Positions 18,479-30,039 of a DNA stretch of 64,000 nt are shown one piece after another; position 1 is the first letter of the stretch, and every line of letters begins with the position of its first letter. The position numbers and the translations under genes were made by a program. Under the pieces are notes generated by a model. It saw only the letters and a list, made by a program, of their open reading frames with translations. It searched no databases and was not told where the DNA came from. Source of the stretch: Phallus indusiatus (taxonomy: Eukaryota; Basidiomycota; Agaricomycetes; Phallales; Phallaceae); contig JAQFWX010000011.1 of the NCBI GenBank assembly GCA_027605045.1, forward strand, positions 558,001 through 622,000, written 5' to 3'.

Positions 18479-21400
18479 ATGTCCAGTCTCCCTATTCCTC
18501 CTCCGCCACCTCCTCAGACCGACCCCGCGCTCGACCCCGGCGCTTCTTCTTCTGCGGGCGGCAAGAAGAAAAAAGGCGGCGCACCCAAAGCAAAAGGCGC
18601 AGTACGCGCGAAATCAGGCTGCTATACGTGTAGAATACGTCGTAAAGTATGTCTCATTGCTTTATTTCACTGTCTCAAAGGCACTAACACCTCCGTTTTG
18701 GCGTGTTTTTTTCATCCATCCACCTTCCATCTCCCTCTTCGCTTCTCTGCGTCTGTTTTTCAATCTTGTTTTGCCCTGCTCAAACGCCCGTCTCGATCCT
18801 TGTGATTTCCTCATCTTTTTCCCATACCGCGCGCTACATGCACTCTGCACTCTGTTTGCTGCATTCTCTCCATCTAGAAATGTGATGAACAGCCCGATAA
18901 AGATGGCAACTGCCAAACATGTGTGCGTTTGCGTCTGGAGTGTCTAGGTTTCGGTGCCAAACGTCCAGATTGGATGAGGGTGAGTTCTCTGGTTTTTCTT
19001 TTTTTTGGTTGCCAAACAATTTTTTTGAAAAAAAAATTCCTTTAGGAAAACAATAGCGTGCAAGAATTACGAGAAAAAATAAAACAGTTCTTGGCTTCTC
19101 AAGGAATGATTAAAGGCCATTCAGGAAGCGGCGTTCGCTCAACAAGTGGAGGAGCAGGTAATGGAGGAGGAGGTCGTGATCCTTCCGTCCTCAATCTTTC
19201 TACTGAACATACCCCAACTCCACTCCACATGCTGCCCGCGTCCATCCAACATCATCCTCACACACAACCACCAGGTCAGCGAATTCCTCCCATGTCTGCA
19301 GTAAGAGATGCTACCGGTGGTCCTCCACCTCCACCCCCTCCTCCAGATGCCATCCACGGTCATCATATGATGCATCACTTCCCTGCCCCGCTTCCAGGAG
19401 GTCACCCGTTCCCGCCTCCGCCTCACGGTCAAAACATGCATCTCATCTACCATCCCGTCCCACCTGGTGCAGGTCCCCCATCTGCGTCTCGTTCTCCACC
19501 AACGGGCCCGCATCCACCCCCTCCTCCACACATGATGCCCGTTCATATCGATCCAGAGTTGTACATGCCTCCGGGCTACTCTCATCCGCCACCCCCGCCA
19601 CCACCGTCTGCTCATCCTCACGCACCTCATCCGGGTCCTCCACCACCTCCACCTCACGCTATTCCTCCTCCACCCGGTCAACAACATCATCCGCCTCATC
19701 CACACGCTGTTCATCAGCAGCAGCTGCCACCACCGCCTGCTCCCTCGCATCAGCGAGCGCCAGCTCAAGCGGCTCCTCAACAGCAACAGCAGCAACAACA
19801 ACAACAACAACAATCGCAACAACCTCAATCTCAATCGCAACAACCTCAATCCCAGCAGCAACAGCAGTCTCAACAACAACCGCAACAACCGCCGCCTCCT
19901 CCTCAACAACCTCAATCTCAACCTCAACAACCATCAGCGCAGTCGCAGCCGCCGCCCACTGCTCAGTCTGGGCAAGGGCCGCCTCCTTCCAATTCGTCTG
20001 GTCCTGCTCCGCAGCCACAATCCTCGTCGCAGCAGCAGCAGCAGGCGAATAGCACACATCCCATGTCTTCTATTCCGGCTCCTTCTTGTTAGTCTAAGTT
20101 TCTACCTATGTTTCGTTGTTAGTGTCTCGATATTAGATGTTGAAGTTATATTCTGTTTTTATTTTTGTCTTGCAGGGCCTTCTGCGCCTTCCCTGCAACC
20201 GTGCTCGTTTGGCGCATCGTATAATATCACTAATGAATACTTCGAAAACCAATTCATGGAGGAAAGCAAATATCATTTGCATCGTCAGCTGCAGGAGGAG
20301 GATCAGGAACGACAGCAGTATTCCCATCACCAACAACAACAACAACAACAACATCATCATCACCATCACCATCAGCAGCAACAGGACTATCAGCACCATC
20401 ATCACCATCATCATTATCATCATGACCAACACAGCCAACATCAGCATCACGTCAGCAATGGCACCAATGCCATCGTAGCGGGTAATGGTGGTGGTGGTGG
20501 TAATACGTTGTCCGCTGCAGCAGACAACAGATCCACAGAACTCGTCTTTTATTCAAACCCTCGAACGGAGCAATCAAGGGAGGAAGTGTACATTCGACAC
20601 TACATTGAAAATGTACTAAAAATACAGTACCTGCTCGCAGACTCTGGCGCAATTGGGAGATTCATATATCAGTTGGGCCAGACCTCGTTATCGGCCAGAA
20701 GTGCCATGTGTCTTCTTGCGGCTGTGCATATGCAACGGATGCGTCAACTGGGTGGGATTGGAGGACCTATTGCGCAGCAGTTGCAGCAGGAGGGGAGGTT
20801 GCTTGGTGCTGCGGCGATGTCAACCGCATCTGGGGAAATTGAAACGGAAGAAGAGGAGGAAGAGGAGGAAATTGAAGATGAGACGTCCTTCGTTAATGAC
20901 GAATTGGTGGATCTGCTTTTATCGAAAACGTGGTCCCATTTGGAGCAGAGTACGCACACGGATATGACGGAGGGGGACGCCATGGCTGGTTTACACGTCG
21001 TGTCCGGCTACCTATTTATGGGTGGACAAGGGCACTGGAGTTATTTTTTACACTTCTCCCGATTGTGGGTTGATAAAGTCCTGAGAGATAAACGGTATCG
21101 TAATCCGTCGGAGGCGTATCGCAATTGTAGTACGTCCGCCAAGTTTATCATTCGGACGACGATGTGGTTCGACGTCTGGTCTGCGATTACCGGGAAGGCG
21201 GAGCCGTATTTCAAAGACATTTATCGGGTGCTGTTTGATGGAGAACATGGGTATAACAGCAGTAGCAATGGCATGAATGGCAATGGTAATGGTAATAGTG
21301 GTAGGAATGGGCAATGTGAGGTGGATATGCTGTCTGTTATGGGGTGCACTAACGAGACGGTGTTGGCCATGTCTGAGATTGCCGTGCTTGCGTGCTGGAA

Positions 21401-22182
21401 GGATACGGAGATGAAGCAGGGTGAGTGTTTAATTGCATATCATGGCAGTTTTTAGTATATATGTATATGTATATGTCGTCCGTGCTTATTTTTTTCTCTC
21501 AGGAACATTAAGTGTACCGAGATTGGTGGAACGTGGTCGAATGGTGAGCGAGGAATTTCTCAGCCCCACTCTGCTTCTTTTTTCTCAACGCTGGAGGGCC
21601 TTGCCTTGCCTTGCATTTGTCCTTTGATTTTCAGATTGAAAAACGATACCTGTCACGGGAACATGATGCGACGCTTTTGGACGGAGCTGGAGACCAACTC
21701 GACACTCGACGACGACTGGCAGCGAATGTATTCCGATCATCAGCGCGGGTGTACCTCCACAGTGTACTCTCTGGGTGTATGCCTCAAGTAGAGGAAATCT
21801 ACAATGCGGTGGACGAGACGGTCGGGTTCCTGAAAATGATACCAACGAGTGCAGGTGCCTCCGGAAGTGTTATTCGAAGCGTTGTGTAAGTTGTTGATCT
21901 CTCTATATATATATTAATTATATATATACTTACTTGTCTAACTTGATTCTCCAAATATGGGAAATTAGGCTGAGCATTGCGCTATGTGGGTGCATGACGG
22001 ACAAGGCAGAGCACCGAGAATTCCTATCGAGCTGTCTCATTTCGTTGGCGGGACAAGAGGTGTCAGTTCTCGGCAATTGTCGACAGGCGAAACTGCTGAT
22101 GGAACGTGTCTGGGAGCTGCGCGACGGAGGACAGCAAGCCGTTGATTGGAGGGACGACGTTGTATCGCTGCTATTGGTGTAA
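18479..22182 (+). CDS. Zn(2)-Cys(6) transcription factor, paralogue 1 (Pro/Gln/His-rich)
   Basis: Fungal binuclear-cluster regulator of about 1,000 aa. Basic leader GGKKKKGGAPKAKGAVRAKSG, then the zinc cluster GCYTCRIRRKKCDEQ and CQTCVRLRLECLGFG (spacing C-X2-C-X6-C-X9-C-X2-C-X6-C). It is split by an intron after RIRRK (donor 18647) and followed by AKRPDWMRENNSVQELREKI and the motif FLASQGMIKGHSGSG. A huge exon (19046-20091) encodes Pro-, His- and Gln-rich sequence, continued by a poly-Gln/poly-His stretch near 20330-20450. The C-terminal effector region includes LVFYSNPRTEQSREEVYIRH, ENVLKIQYLLADSGAIG, AVHMQRMRQLGGIGG, IAVLACWKDTEMKQ and MTDKAEHREFLSSCLISLAG, ending WELRDGGQQAVDWRDDVV. Target genes are unknown. 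It lies directly upstream of a paralogue with matching exon structure. Confidence 0.88.
19770..19900. repeat. CAA/CAG trinucleotide-rich coding repeat (poly-Gln)
   Basis: Impure (CAA)n/(CAG)n tract coding for glutamine runs interrupted by Ser and Pro inside the first zinc-cluster gene. Length polymorphism between strains is likely. Confidence 0.8.
20320..20450. repeat. CAA/CAT/CAC-rich coding repeat (poly-Gln then poly-His)
   Basis: Alternating blocks of CAA (Gln) and CAT/CAC (His) codons in the first zinc-cluster gene give Q-runs followed by H-runs (HHHHHHHQQQQ type). Confidence 0.8.
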
Positions 22183-22555
22183 CAGATTGTGTGTAATCGA
22201 GGGACTCTTTACCTTATGCAGGTTGTACCAAAAAGTATATAGACGCCCGGTGTACACTATCTCCGGACTGGGACCAAACAACAACAACAACAACAACAAC
22301 AAAAACAACGTGTAAGCGTGTATGTATTGTATTGTATTGTATGGGTAATAATGACATGACAAATTGCAAAACAAAGATCTATGTATAAACAAATAACAAA
22401 TACGTTTCCATAAAATTTTAAAAATATATATAAAATGTAATATTATATATTCAATAAAAGTATAATCCCAGGATTATCGCGAGCACTGCAAAAAGGTATT
22501 AGTTTTTTTGGTCCAGAGCGCGAAGTACATCATTATTATTACTATTATTACTGCT
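22183..22555. other. Spacer between the two zinc-cluster genes, with (AAC)n repeat
   Basis: 373 bases. It contains a nearly perfect (CAA)n/(AAC)n microsatellite at about 22274-22310 and a (TGTAT)n-like run at 22319-22341, then AT-rich sequence before the second gene. No ORF is supported. Confidence 0.5.
22274..22310. repeat. (AAC)n microsatellite
   Basis: Eight or more consecutive caa units just downstream of the first zinc-cluster gene stop codon. Confidence 0.85.
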
Positions 22556-25500
22556 ATGCCTGTTCGCCTTAGATCTACTCCTGCAGTCAGCAGCAAGACC
22601 ATGACCTCCCCAGACCCTTCTCTCCCCAGAGGTGAGTTCCCTCATCGTCGCATTGCTGTTTCTTTTAGTTCACAACAGACATCTCCCGTTCTCATTCTCA
22701 AGGAAAGGGTGGCTGTTGGTACGTAATCTTTCCCCCCGCGTTGAAACGCAAGTGATCGAGACTCAGCTCTGTTTTTTTTTTCTTCCGTGCTTTTTTTCTT
22801 TCTAGGACTTGTCGATTGCGCAGAAAGGTCTCTTCTCAACTATTTTAAAACAACCAGACTCTTCTAAATTCATTATCTTTCTAAAAAAAAATCCAGAAAT
22901 GCGACGAACAGCGCGAAAACGACTCGTGTCAAACATGTCGTAGACTCAAAATCGAATGTTTAGGCTGGGGGATTAAACGTCCGGTATGCGTCATACATTC
23001 CTCTTTTTCGTACAATTGTGTACTCATTGTTACTCTTCAGGACTGGATGAGGGTTGGTATTTTCGTCTTTGCCACAGGTTAATAATTTAAGGGATACGCG
23101 TTTCTCAATACCTTTTCAGGACAAGTCCCAGGTCGATGCGTACAAGGCCCGTATCAAGAACCAACTCTCAAACCAAGGCATGATTCGGGGTCAGAGGAAG
23201 CTGCCAAATGCTTCGCCATCGCAATATCCGTATTCCGAGCCGTCTTACACTAATAGCCACGCTAATAATGATTCGCCCAGCGACGAAGCCGAGGACTACC
23301 ACCCTTATTCGCATTCCACCTCCGCCACTACCTCTCCTGCGTATCATACTGTACAAATGCCACAAGCTACTCCAGGTTCTTACCTCTTATTTTCTCTTGT
23401 TTCTTAATTCTGTGACTTATTTTCATTTGCTTCTCAACGCACGCCACCCAACCCATTAAAGACTTATCTCATGGTATATCTGCATTGGATTTGCATTTAT
23501 TTGCAACGCCTGGCGTGCCTTTAACACCACTGCCTAATACCTATTCGACTTCGAGCCCCCACGTGATGCCCTCAGAGCTCTCGATGATGCACTTCCATCA
23601 GCCATACTTCGACTCGATCTCTGCTTTGCCTTCCCAACCCGTCAGTCCGACGGCACCACACACACCGTCACACAAGCCTCGCTTGCCTCTCCAGAATCAC
23701 GACCAATATATCCTGTATTTCTTCCAGCAAATCCGGCAAATCCACTTTTTATATTCCGGACATAACATCGAGTCTGTCCTTCGAGACCTCATCGTCCGCG
23801 AGCCGAACGGTGTCGTCGCCACTTCCATCTGCGCCGTCGCAGCTCTCCACCAGAGCATAATCCGGTCTGGAGAAGGCCTTGAAAATCCTTCAGCTGATAA
23901 CTCTCAAAACGCCGTTTCGAAACAGTTTCATGAGCATACATGGTGGTTGCTACAGCAATCCCGTCAGCGAACGGGCCGATATACCGAACAGGATGCGACT
24001 GCCGCCATACATCTTGTTACTTATTCTCTTCTTCTTTCCGACGGATCTGGCGACTGGCAGGTTCCCTTAAATGTCGCTCTGGAATGGTTGGCTGAAACTC
24101 CTCTCAATACCTCCCAAAACCCTCGTCTTCAATGGCTTCAACAAAGTCTTTCTGCTAGATTCACGGCTCAAATGACGATGGTATATTTCTCCTTCTTCCT
24201 TCAGTTTTGACACGAGACTAATCCTTTGTCCCAGTGGTTCGACATCATAGCCGCGATTAATACTAGTCGAACCCCGCAATTCATAGAGTTGTATAGACGG
24301 TTATTCTACAATGAACACAGTGGCTCTCCTCTCAGGCACCATGGCTCACAACAGCACACCTCTTCTCCTCCCACAAACTTCCCTCTTCAGCTTTCTCTTA
24401 CTAAATGCCCAGACGGTGTCATGTATGCTTTGGCTGAAACGGCTTGCCTCAGTCATTGGAAAGACACTCAAATCAAAAACGGATGTTTGAGTTATAGAGA
24501 ACTCGTTCGGAAAGCTGAAGACATTGAAAGCGAGTTGAAATCAAGGTGCGGCTGGGCCGTCAATCGAGCGACAGGAGGTGAAGTCTCGCTTGGAGTCGGC
24601 GGGATGGCACTCGGGATGTACTTCTCTGACCAGCTCAATCAACATTCTCACCACAGTGGCTCTCTGTATTCACACTCTCAACAACAGGCATCGTCGTCCC
24701 GATCTTCTCAACAGAATTCACAGAGGCACAGAATTCATCAGCAGAACTTTTATCAAAATCAGCATGGGCCTTCTACTCCATCCTCGCAATCTCAGCAGTT
24801 TGACTTGCCTATGGGGTCAGGTCTATCTACCCTTGGTCTTGGTCTGGCACCTTTATCCATGGGAATGGGGATGGGTCACGGAGTGAATAATTTAGTCAGT
24901 GGCTCCTCTTCGTCGACAACATATCCAACCCCGAGTCCGACTCTTCATTCGTCTATGGATTTGACCGGCGGATTGTCCGTTACGACGCCCATTTCTCCCA
25001 CGTCGACTACGGAACAGATGATGCTCATATCGAACGTATTTTATGAATCTACGTTGGTATACTTATGGAGCACTGTTAGTGGTCATTATCCGGGTGAGTT
25101 TGGCTTAAAATGAAAAAAATATATATATTGGTCGGAGTCGATATCTAATTTTATCTCATTTTTAAACAGCTATCCCCGAGATTGCAGATTCAACCCAATC
25201 TCTTGTCAACTCCTTGCATAAACTTGAACGCCTCGATGCTCTCCCTGATCAATCAGGCCGTGAATTACTTTTCCCGATTTGTTTGGCGGGGTGTTTATCC
25301 GATACAAGGGAACATCGCGATTTCTTCAGAAATTCTGTAAAAGAGGTGCTTGGGTTGGTGACGTACGCTCAGGGACTACAATTGGGTGGCCTCGGCAATA
25401 CATCAGAGGTTATTAAATTAGAGAATGGAAACTCCCCCAAGCAACAGCAACAGCAACTGGATCGGAACAGGAGCGGATTTAATTTAATAAAGGGGCGGAA

Positions 25501-25633
25501 TCAAGCTCTCGATTTAATGGAGGAAGTATGGAGACGCAGAGATGAAGGCTCACAAATTACAAAAGACGGAACAACTCAAGTCGATTGGCGAAAGGTGCGG
25601 GAGGAAACGTGTGGACATTTACTCGTCATCTAG
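22556..25633 (+). CDS. Zn(2)-Cys(6) transcription factor, paralogue 2
   Basis: Binuclear-cluster regulator of about 840 aa. The start is the first in-frame ATG at 22556 (MPVRLRSTPAVSSKTMTSPD). Three short exons assemble PSLPRGKGGCWTCRLRRK and KCDEQRENDSCQTCRRLKIE, then CLGWGIKRPDWMRDKSQVD (spacing C-X2-C-X6-C-X8-C-X2-C-X6-C). The motif NQLSNQGMIRGQRK follows, matching SQGMIKG of the upstream gene. The effector region carries YILYFFQQIRQIHFLYSGHN, SVLRDLIVREPNGVVATSIC, YALAETACLSHWKDTQIKNG and LAGCLSDTREHRDFFRNSV, ending LDLMEEVWRRRDEGSQ and QVDWRKVREETCGHLLVI. It lacks the giant Pro/Gln/His block of its neighbour, keeping only a modest Ser/Gln-rich region (24640-24790). Shared order of motifs and intron positions around the zinc cluster indicate tandem duplication. 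Targets are unknown. Confidence 0.88.
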
Positions 25634-27730
25634 TTTCTAAATCACAAATCCGAAAGAAAGAGGAATCGGGACATTCCAAATCGCCAAAAAGTGCCATATC
25701 TTCAATTTGTCTTTTTTGCCATTTTTTTCTTTACCTTTTCTTTTTGGCAATGATTGAATTCTTTTCCACGGAACTTCTCCAAAGAACTGAAAACTAATCA
25801 ATTTCTGACTTATTATACCTTGTTTTATCAAAATAATTATCTTGCATACAAATCCTCCTTTTTTTTCATTTTTTGTTTCCTTCCCCTTCCATTCAACTTT
25901 CTAATTGTGATATCTAATTTGAAAATCTACCTTCACGCCTCATATACATCCCTACATATTATACATCGAGACAGTATTCCTGTATTTTATTCCTGCTTTC
26001 AATGTATGTTTTGCACCCTCCATCTTCATCGGAGTGCTTTAATTGCATTTCAAGAATCAGTAATCGAAAGCCTATATGAAAGATAATCGTGATAATATAG
26101 ATTATAGCTATGTATCGTGAGATGTTCGGGATATTCAATAAGTCACACGCACTAGGTTAAATCTAGATATAAGGTTTGTGCTCTCAAGTCGGAAAACAAA
26201 CCTTATAATCTTTAAAAAATCAAGAAATTAAAAATATTTTGAGATCCTAGTGTGAAAGGCAAAACTTGAGCCCTTTTGACTGTGTACATTACACACGTGT
26301 TACGTGCTTTTCGGTACTACAATACACTGAAGTGAACAATATTCATCTTGAAAATTCTTTCCATATCTAAGTCAATAATTCAGCGTATTAATATTATCGT
26401 CGGATTCAATTGCATTTCATACTTTGATAGTTGAGCTCGGTGGGAGAGGGGAGTACGAGAAAGAAAGTTTTTGGTTAGATACTTGAGAAACTCTGCAAAT
26501 GTGATCGAAACATAGATATCCTTCTTTGTTCTCATTGGGTCCCACTCCGAATTGAGCTTCGCCGCGAATGACTCCTGTTGCAGATGACCTCGGGCTCCAG
26601 ATTGACCGGAATTTGAAGGCCAAAACGTGTCACCGTAGTTCACACTCTACCTCGAGATGATGGGCAGATTTCGGCTTCTTGACACTGGCCCGAAGAACCA
26701 TGTAGCAAATCATCCGTGTGAATTTAACCATTTACATCCTCTTTGGCAGGGTTCTAATAAATCTCGATATCATATATTCCATAATTGATGAAGTGAACCT
26801 GGAAACCATCTTGATGGCCACATCCTCAAGGCCTTGACGTCCAATTCGAAAGGAAAAAGAGGTGTTACAAAATATTTTCCTTTGCCGGGTACCCTCTCAG
26901 AAGAGCCAGAATGCTCTGATCAAAGTTTCACGCTACCGAGCCTTCGTTGATGGAGCATATACGCCATACTAATACGAGAATCCGTCGGATACACCGGGGG
27001 AGTCTGCATGAACACCAAAAGCCGTTTGACGAAAACGTAATCGTCAGCGTCAAAGAAGGTGCCATCAGAAGAGGAAAGAAAGCTATTCGCGAATGATCTT
27101 CAGCCATGTTACTTACTCCAAGAACCAAGCAAGAGCTTCCGTGTCCGGTCGGAGGAACTTGCAAATTGGATAACACTGTCAGTTATTCACATTTGTATGG
27201 AGAAACCATATGTGCTATACTTGAAAAGCGATGATGCTGTCACTTGGGAGGCGATGCCCTCGACATGTAACACGTCTAATCTTGAATAGAAATTCAAATC
27301 TCGCTTAGTGCTAGCCTTGAACTTTGACTTTAATTGTATGACATTCAATCGTTTCCTCTTCATGTATCTGAGCTGTCTGTTCTGACAAGAAACCATCATG
27401 ATGATATTCAATGCACAGTAAAGATCGAGACTTTCTCCAGGTTTGGAAAGTAAGCAGTGACCAGAAAATAAGCTCCGAAATCGGTGTTGAGCTAATAGCC
27501 TGTTTGATATGCAGTCGAAGACTGTAGAGGTGAGGCTACTAGCTCAAGCTAAACAGACGTAGCCGAGAACCAAGGTCCAAGAGGGTCCAAGCTAAGGTCC
27601 AAGCCTCCAAGGGACGAAGAGCGAGAAGCACGTGGATGGATGACATAAGGCCTCACGTGATCCAACTTTTGTTCTGAACCGTTACGCGACGTGATCAAGA
27701 GTTCGTACTCATTTCCAGTACTTGTTTCTG
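25634..27730. other. Gene-poor 2.1 kb region
   Basis: No gene is supported. The first 500 bases are an AT-rich trailer of the zinc-cluster gene. On the minus strand, 26380-26643 and 26930-27170 contain short protein-like stretches in different frames, broken by stops and without clean splice sites. They may be a decayed gene. Near 27570-27610 there are three close copies of 'aaggtccaag'. The last 130 bases are the promoter of the GBD/FH3 gene. Confidence 0.5.
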
Positions 27731-29740
27731 ATGTTCAAGAGCATTCTACCACCGAAACGATCCTCCGCAAACCCGCCATCGAAGGAAACTAATCATGAAG
27801 GTAAAGAGAACGCAATGCCTAACCCAGAAAGCCCCAAGAAAAGCTCGATTCCCACTCATACCAACTCTCGAAACCGCCAAATGATAAAAATTCAAGATCC
27901 AAAGGAAATTGAGAAGATGTCGACTGATAAAGCATTCGAAAAACTATTAGTATGTTTATGGCAGATTTCGTATTCATTCACTCGCTGACAAGCTTGACTC
28001 TTAATCAAGGATGAACTACAGATACCTGAAACCTTGCGACCAAAATTAATCTCACTAGACATGCCTGTGAAAGCAGCCATGCTACGTTCGTCCCACGTAC
28101 TGACTCCCCAGGAGCCAACTTCCGCACCTTCGAAGCGGCCCAAGCTTCGCCGATCTCTGAGCAGTAATCACATAGACTTCGCGCTTAAAGGCCTTCAAGT
28201 GCCAGATGCATCGACTCTTCCGAAACCTGACGACCAAACACCACTTCCTCCTCCTAGAGCACCTTTTATGAGAGAGGGTATAAGCAGACCATCTAGTCCG
28301 TCCGGTCGCTCGCATTTTCGAGGAATGTCCATGGATGTGCCCCGATCCACTTCATATTCATCAAGTGCAAATAAGAATAACGCCAAGTCAGCTAAAGGCA
28401 CAGTTAAAGACATATCCTCGGTAGCAATGTATACGATGCTATCAGAAACATCGACTATCCAATTAGATATCGAATTAGTCAAAAAGCTTCGATTATTATT
28501 ACGGAACGAATCGGCAAGGTGCGCCATTTTTGTTTCATTGCTTATTTTGAATTGCTGGGGCTTATGAATATACTAGTTGGTCAGAAGGATTTTTGGGAAA
28601 CGGCGGATATACTGCCCTCCTGACGAGACTTGTTGAAATTCTAGAAGTCGAATGGAGGTAAGCCTCTACACTAAGTTTGTTGCTCAAATAGTTGATCGAG
28701 AACAGAGAAGAACAGCATGATGATAAGATACTCCATGAACTCCTTCGTTGCTTCAAAGCTCTTTCTACGTCGTCCATTGGGTGCGCTGCTTTACGTAGCT
28801 GCAGTCCAACGCCTTTTGCGCAGTTGATGAAACTGCTTTTCAGCGACAAGAAACCCGGAGATGTTTCTACGAGACAGCTTATCGTTGATTTGCTGATCAT
28901 TCTCTTTGAAATCTACCCCACGTCCTCACTCGCTTCTAAGAAAAGCGTGAAACGATCACACGATTTCTTGGAGAGCGTTCATACTCCTCTTCAAGAGGTT
29001 CCTCTGCCTTTGCCTCATTTATCACTATTTTCTTTTGTTCGCACACTTCTGTTAACTCCCGCTCCTCCCCCAGCAGAGGCCCAATCCGTTCCTATCTCGC
29101 CTCATGAGTTCATAGAATCCCTTCATACACCCAGAATTTATAAAACATACTTGAAAGAGCTTTCGGATGTCTGTCGGGATTATTTCTGGATCTTTTGTCA
29201 TCCCTCAAATACTATTTGGAATCTGGAACAAACAGACGAAGGAAAAGTTGAGCGTCCAAAGGCTCCGGGCGGAATGACTGGTGGTGTTGAATTCGAGGCG
29301 ATGACATACTTGGTTCGTATCCTCATTCAATAAAAAATACGCTTCTTGAGATGGTTCTTTTTTATAGACTAGTCACTTCCAATTTATTAACTCTCTTGCA
29401 AGAGCAGCGGAAAGCTCAAAGTTGCCGCCGGAGAACGAGCTTTCGGCTCGAAGACTCCATGCTGATCTATTCGCATCAGGCTTTGAGCGTATACTCCTGG
29501 TACGTTGGCGACGACATCTTTCAAATGCGTATTGTAAAAACTCTCCTAGACTGCTCGCAAAGCGTCAACGACGTATTATGGTGTACTGCATTTAGAAATC
29601 TCTCGCTATATTGTAATCGCAAGGCAATCTGGGTATGAGCTTCCCTGGTCTTTGATGCGACATATCGGGGTACCACCATCACATTTATGCCTTCCTGGTG
29701 TTGTTTCGCGCAACAGGACACCTCAAGGTTCTCCCAGTAA
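27731..29740 (+). CDS. GBD/FH3-domain protein lacking FH1/FH2 (formin N-terminus-like)
   Basis: About 590 aa. The first true ATG is 27731 (MFKSILPPKRSSANPPS). A Ser/Pro-rich basic leader and IPETLRPKLISLDMPVKAAM are followed by a disordered spacer. The armadillo-like GBD/FH3 fold begins at MLSETSTIQLDIELVKKLRL (the Rho-binding and FH3 segment of diaphanous-type formins). It continues with GYTALLTRLVEILEVEW, LHELLRCFKALSTSSIGCAA and VSTRQLIVDLLIILFEIYP, then LYSHQALSVYSWYVGDDIFQ-like C-terminal repeats and CTAFRNLSLYCNRKAIW. No Pro-rich FH1 or actin-binding FH2 follows, so it is not a full formin. Frames change across at least five introns. The last intron (gtatgag to caacag, 29633-29716) is my preferred model, giving a stop at 29738-29740; without it the frame ends at 29638. 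A role in Rho-dependent polarity is inferred only. Confidence 0.72.
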
Positions 29741-30039
29741 GGCTAAGGCGCAGAATGCTTTCATGATACCTACCCCTCCAAGGGCTGCGCCTCTGAAGAT
29801 AGAATGAATGATCATGATCATGATTGATTATTGTACATATATATATTATATAAATTGATACTTTGTATTGTCACTTTCCATCCAAAATCATGCTTTAACG
29901 AAAGCCCATGGTCAGTCAACGACCTGCGTGACTTTCACTTGTCTTACTTTCGGCAACGATACTATTAGTCGCCCGCTGGGTTGAGTCCTCGTTTGCAAAG
30001 TTTCGAATTTGACCAATAGCCTTTGGCACCTGCTCCTGG
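29741..30039. other. Intergenic between GBD/FH3 gene and PWP1
   Basis: About 300 bases. An alternative frame of 29650-29810 (FMIPTPPRAAPLKIE) could be an alternative 3' end of the preceding gene. AT-rich from 29820 to 29870. The PWP1 promoter must lie here. Confidence 0.4.

Noticed and set aside
19139..19930. 263-codon open frame on the minus strand, very rich in Arg, Leu and Trp
   Set aside because: It is the exact antisense of the Pro/Gln/His-rich exon of the first zinc-cluster gene. Its composition simply mirrors CAA/CCT/CAT repeats, with no start context or domain.
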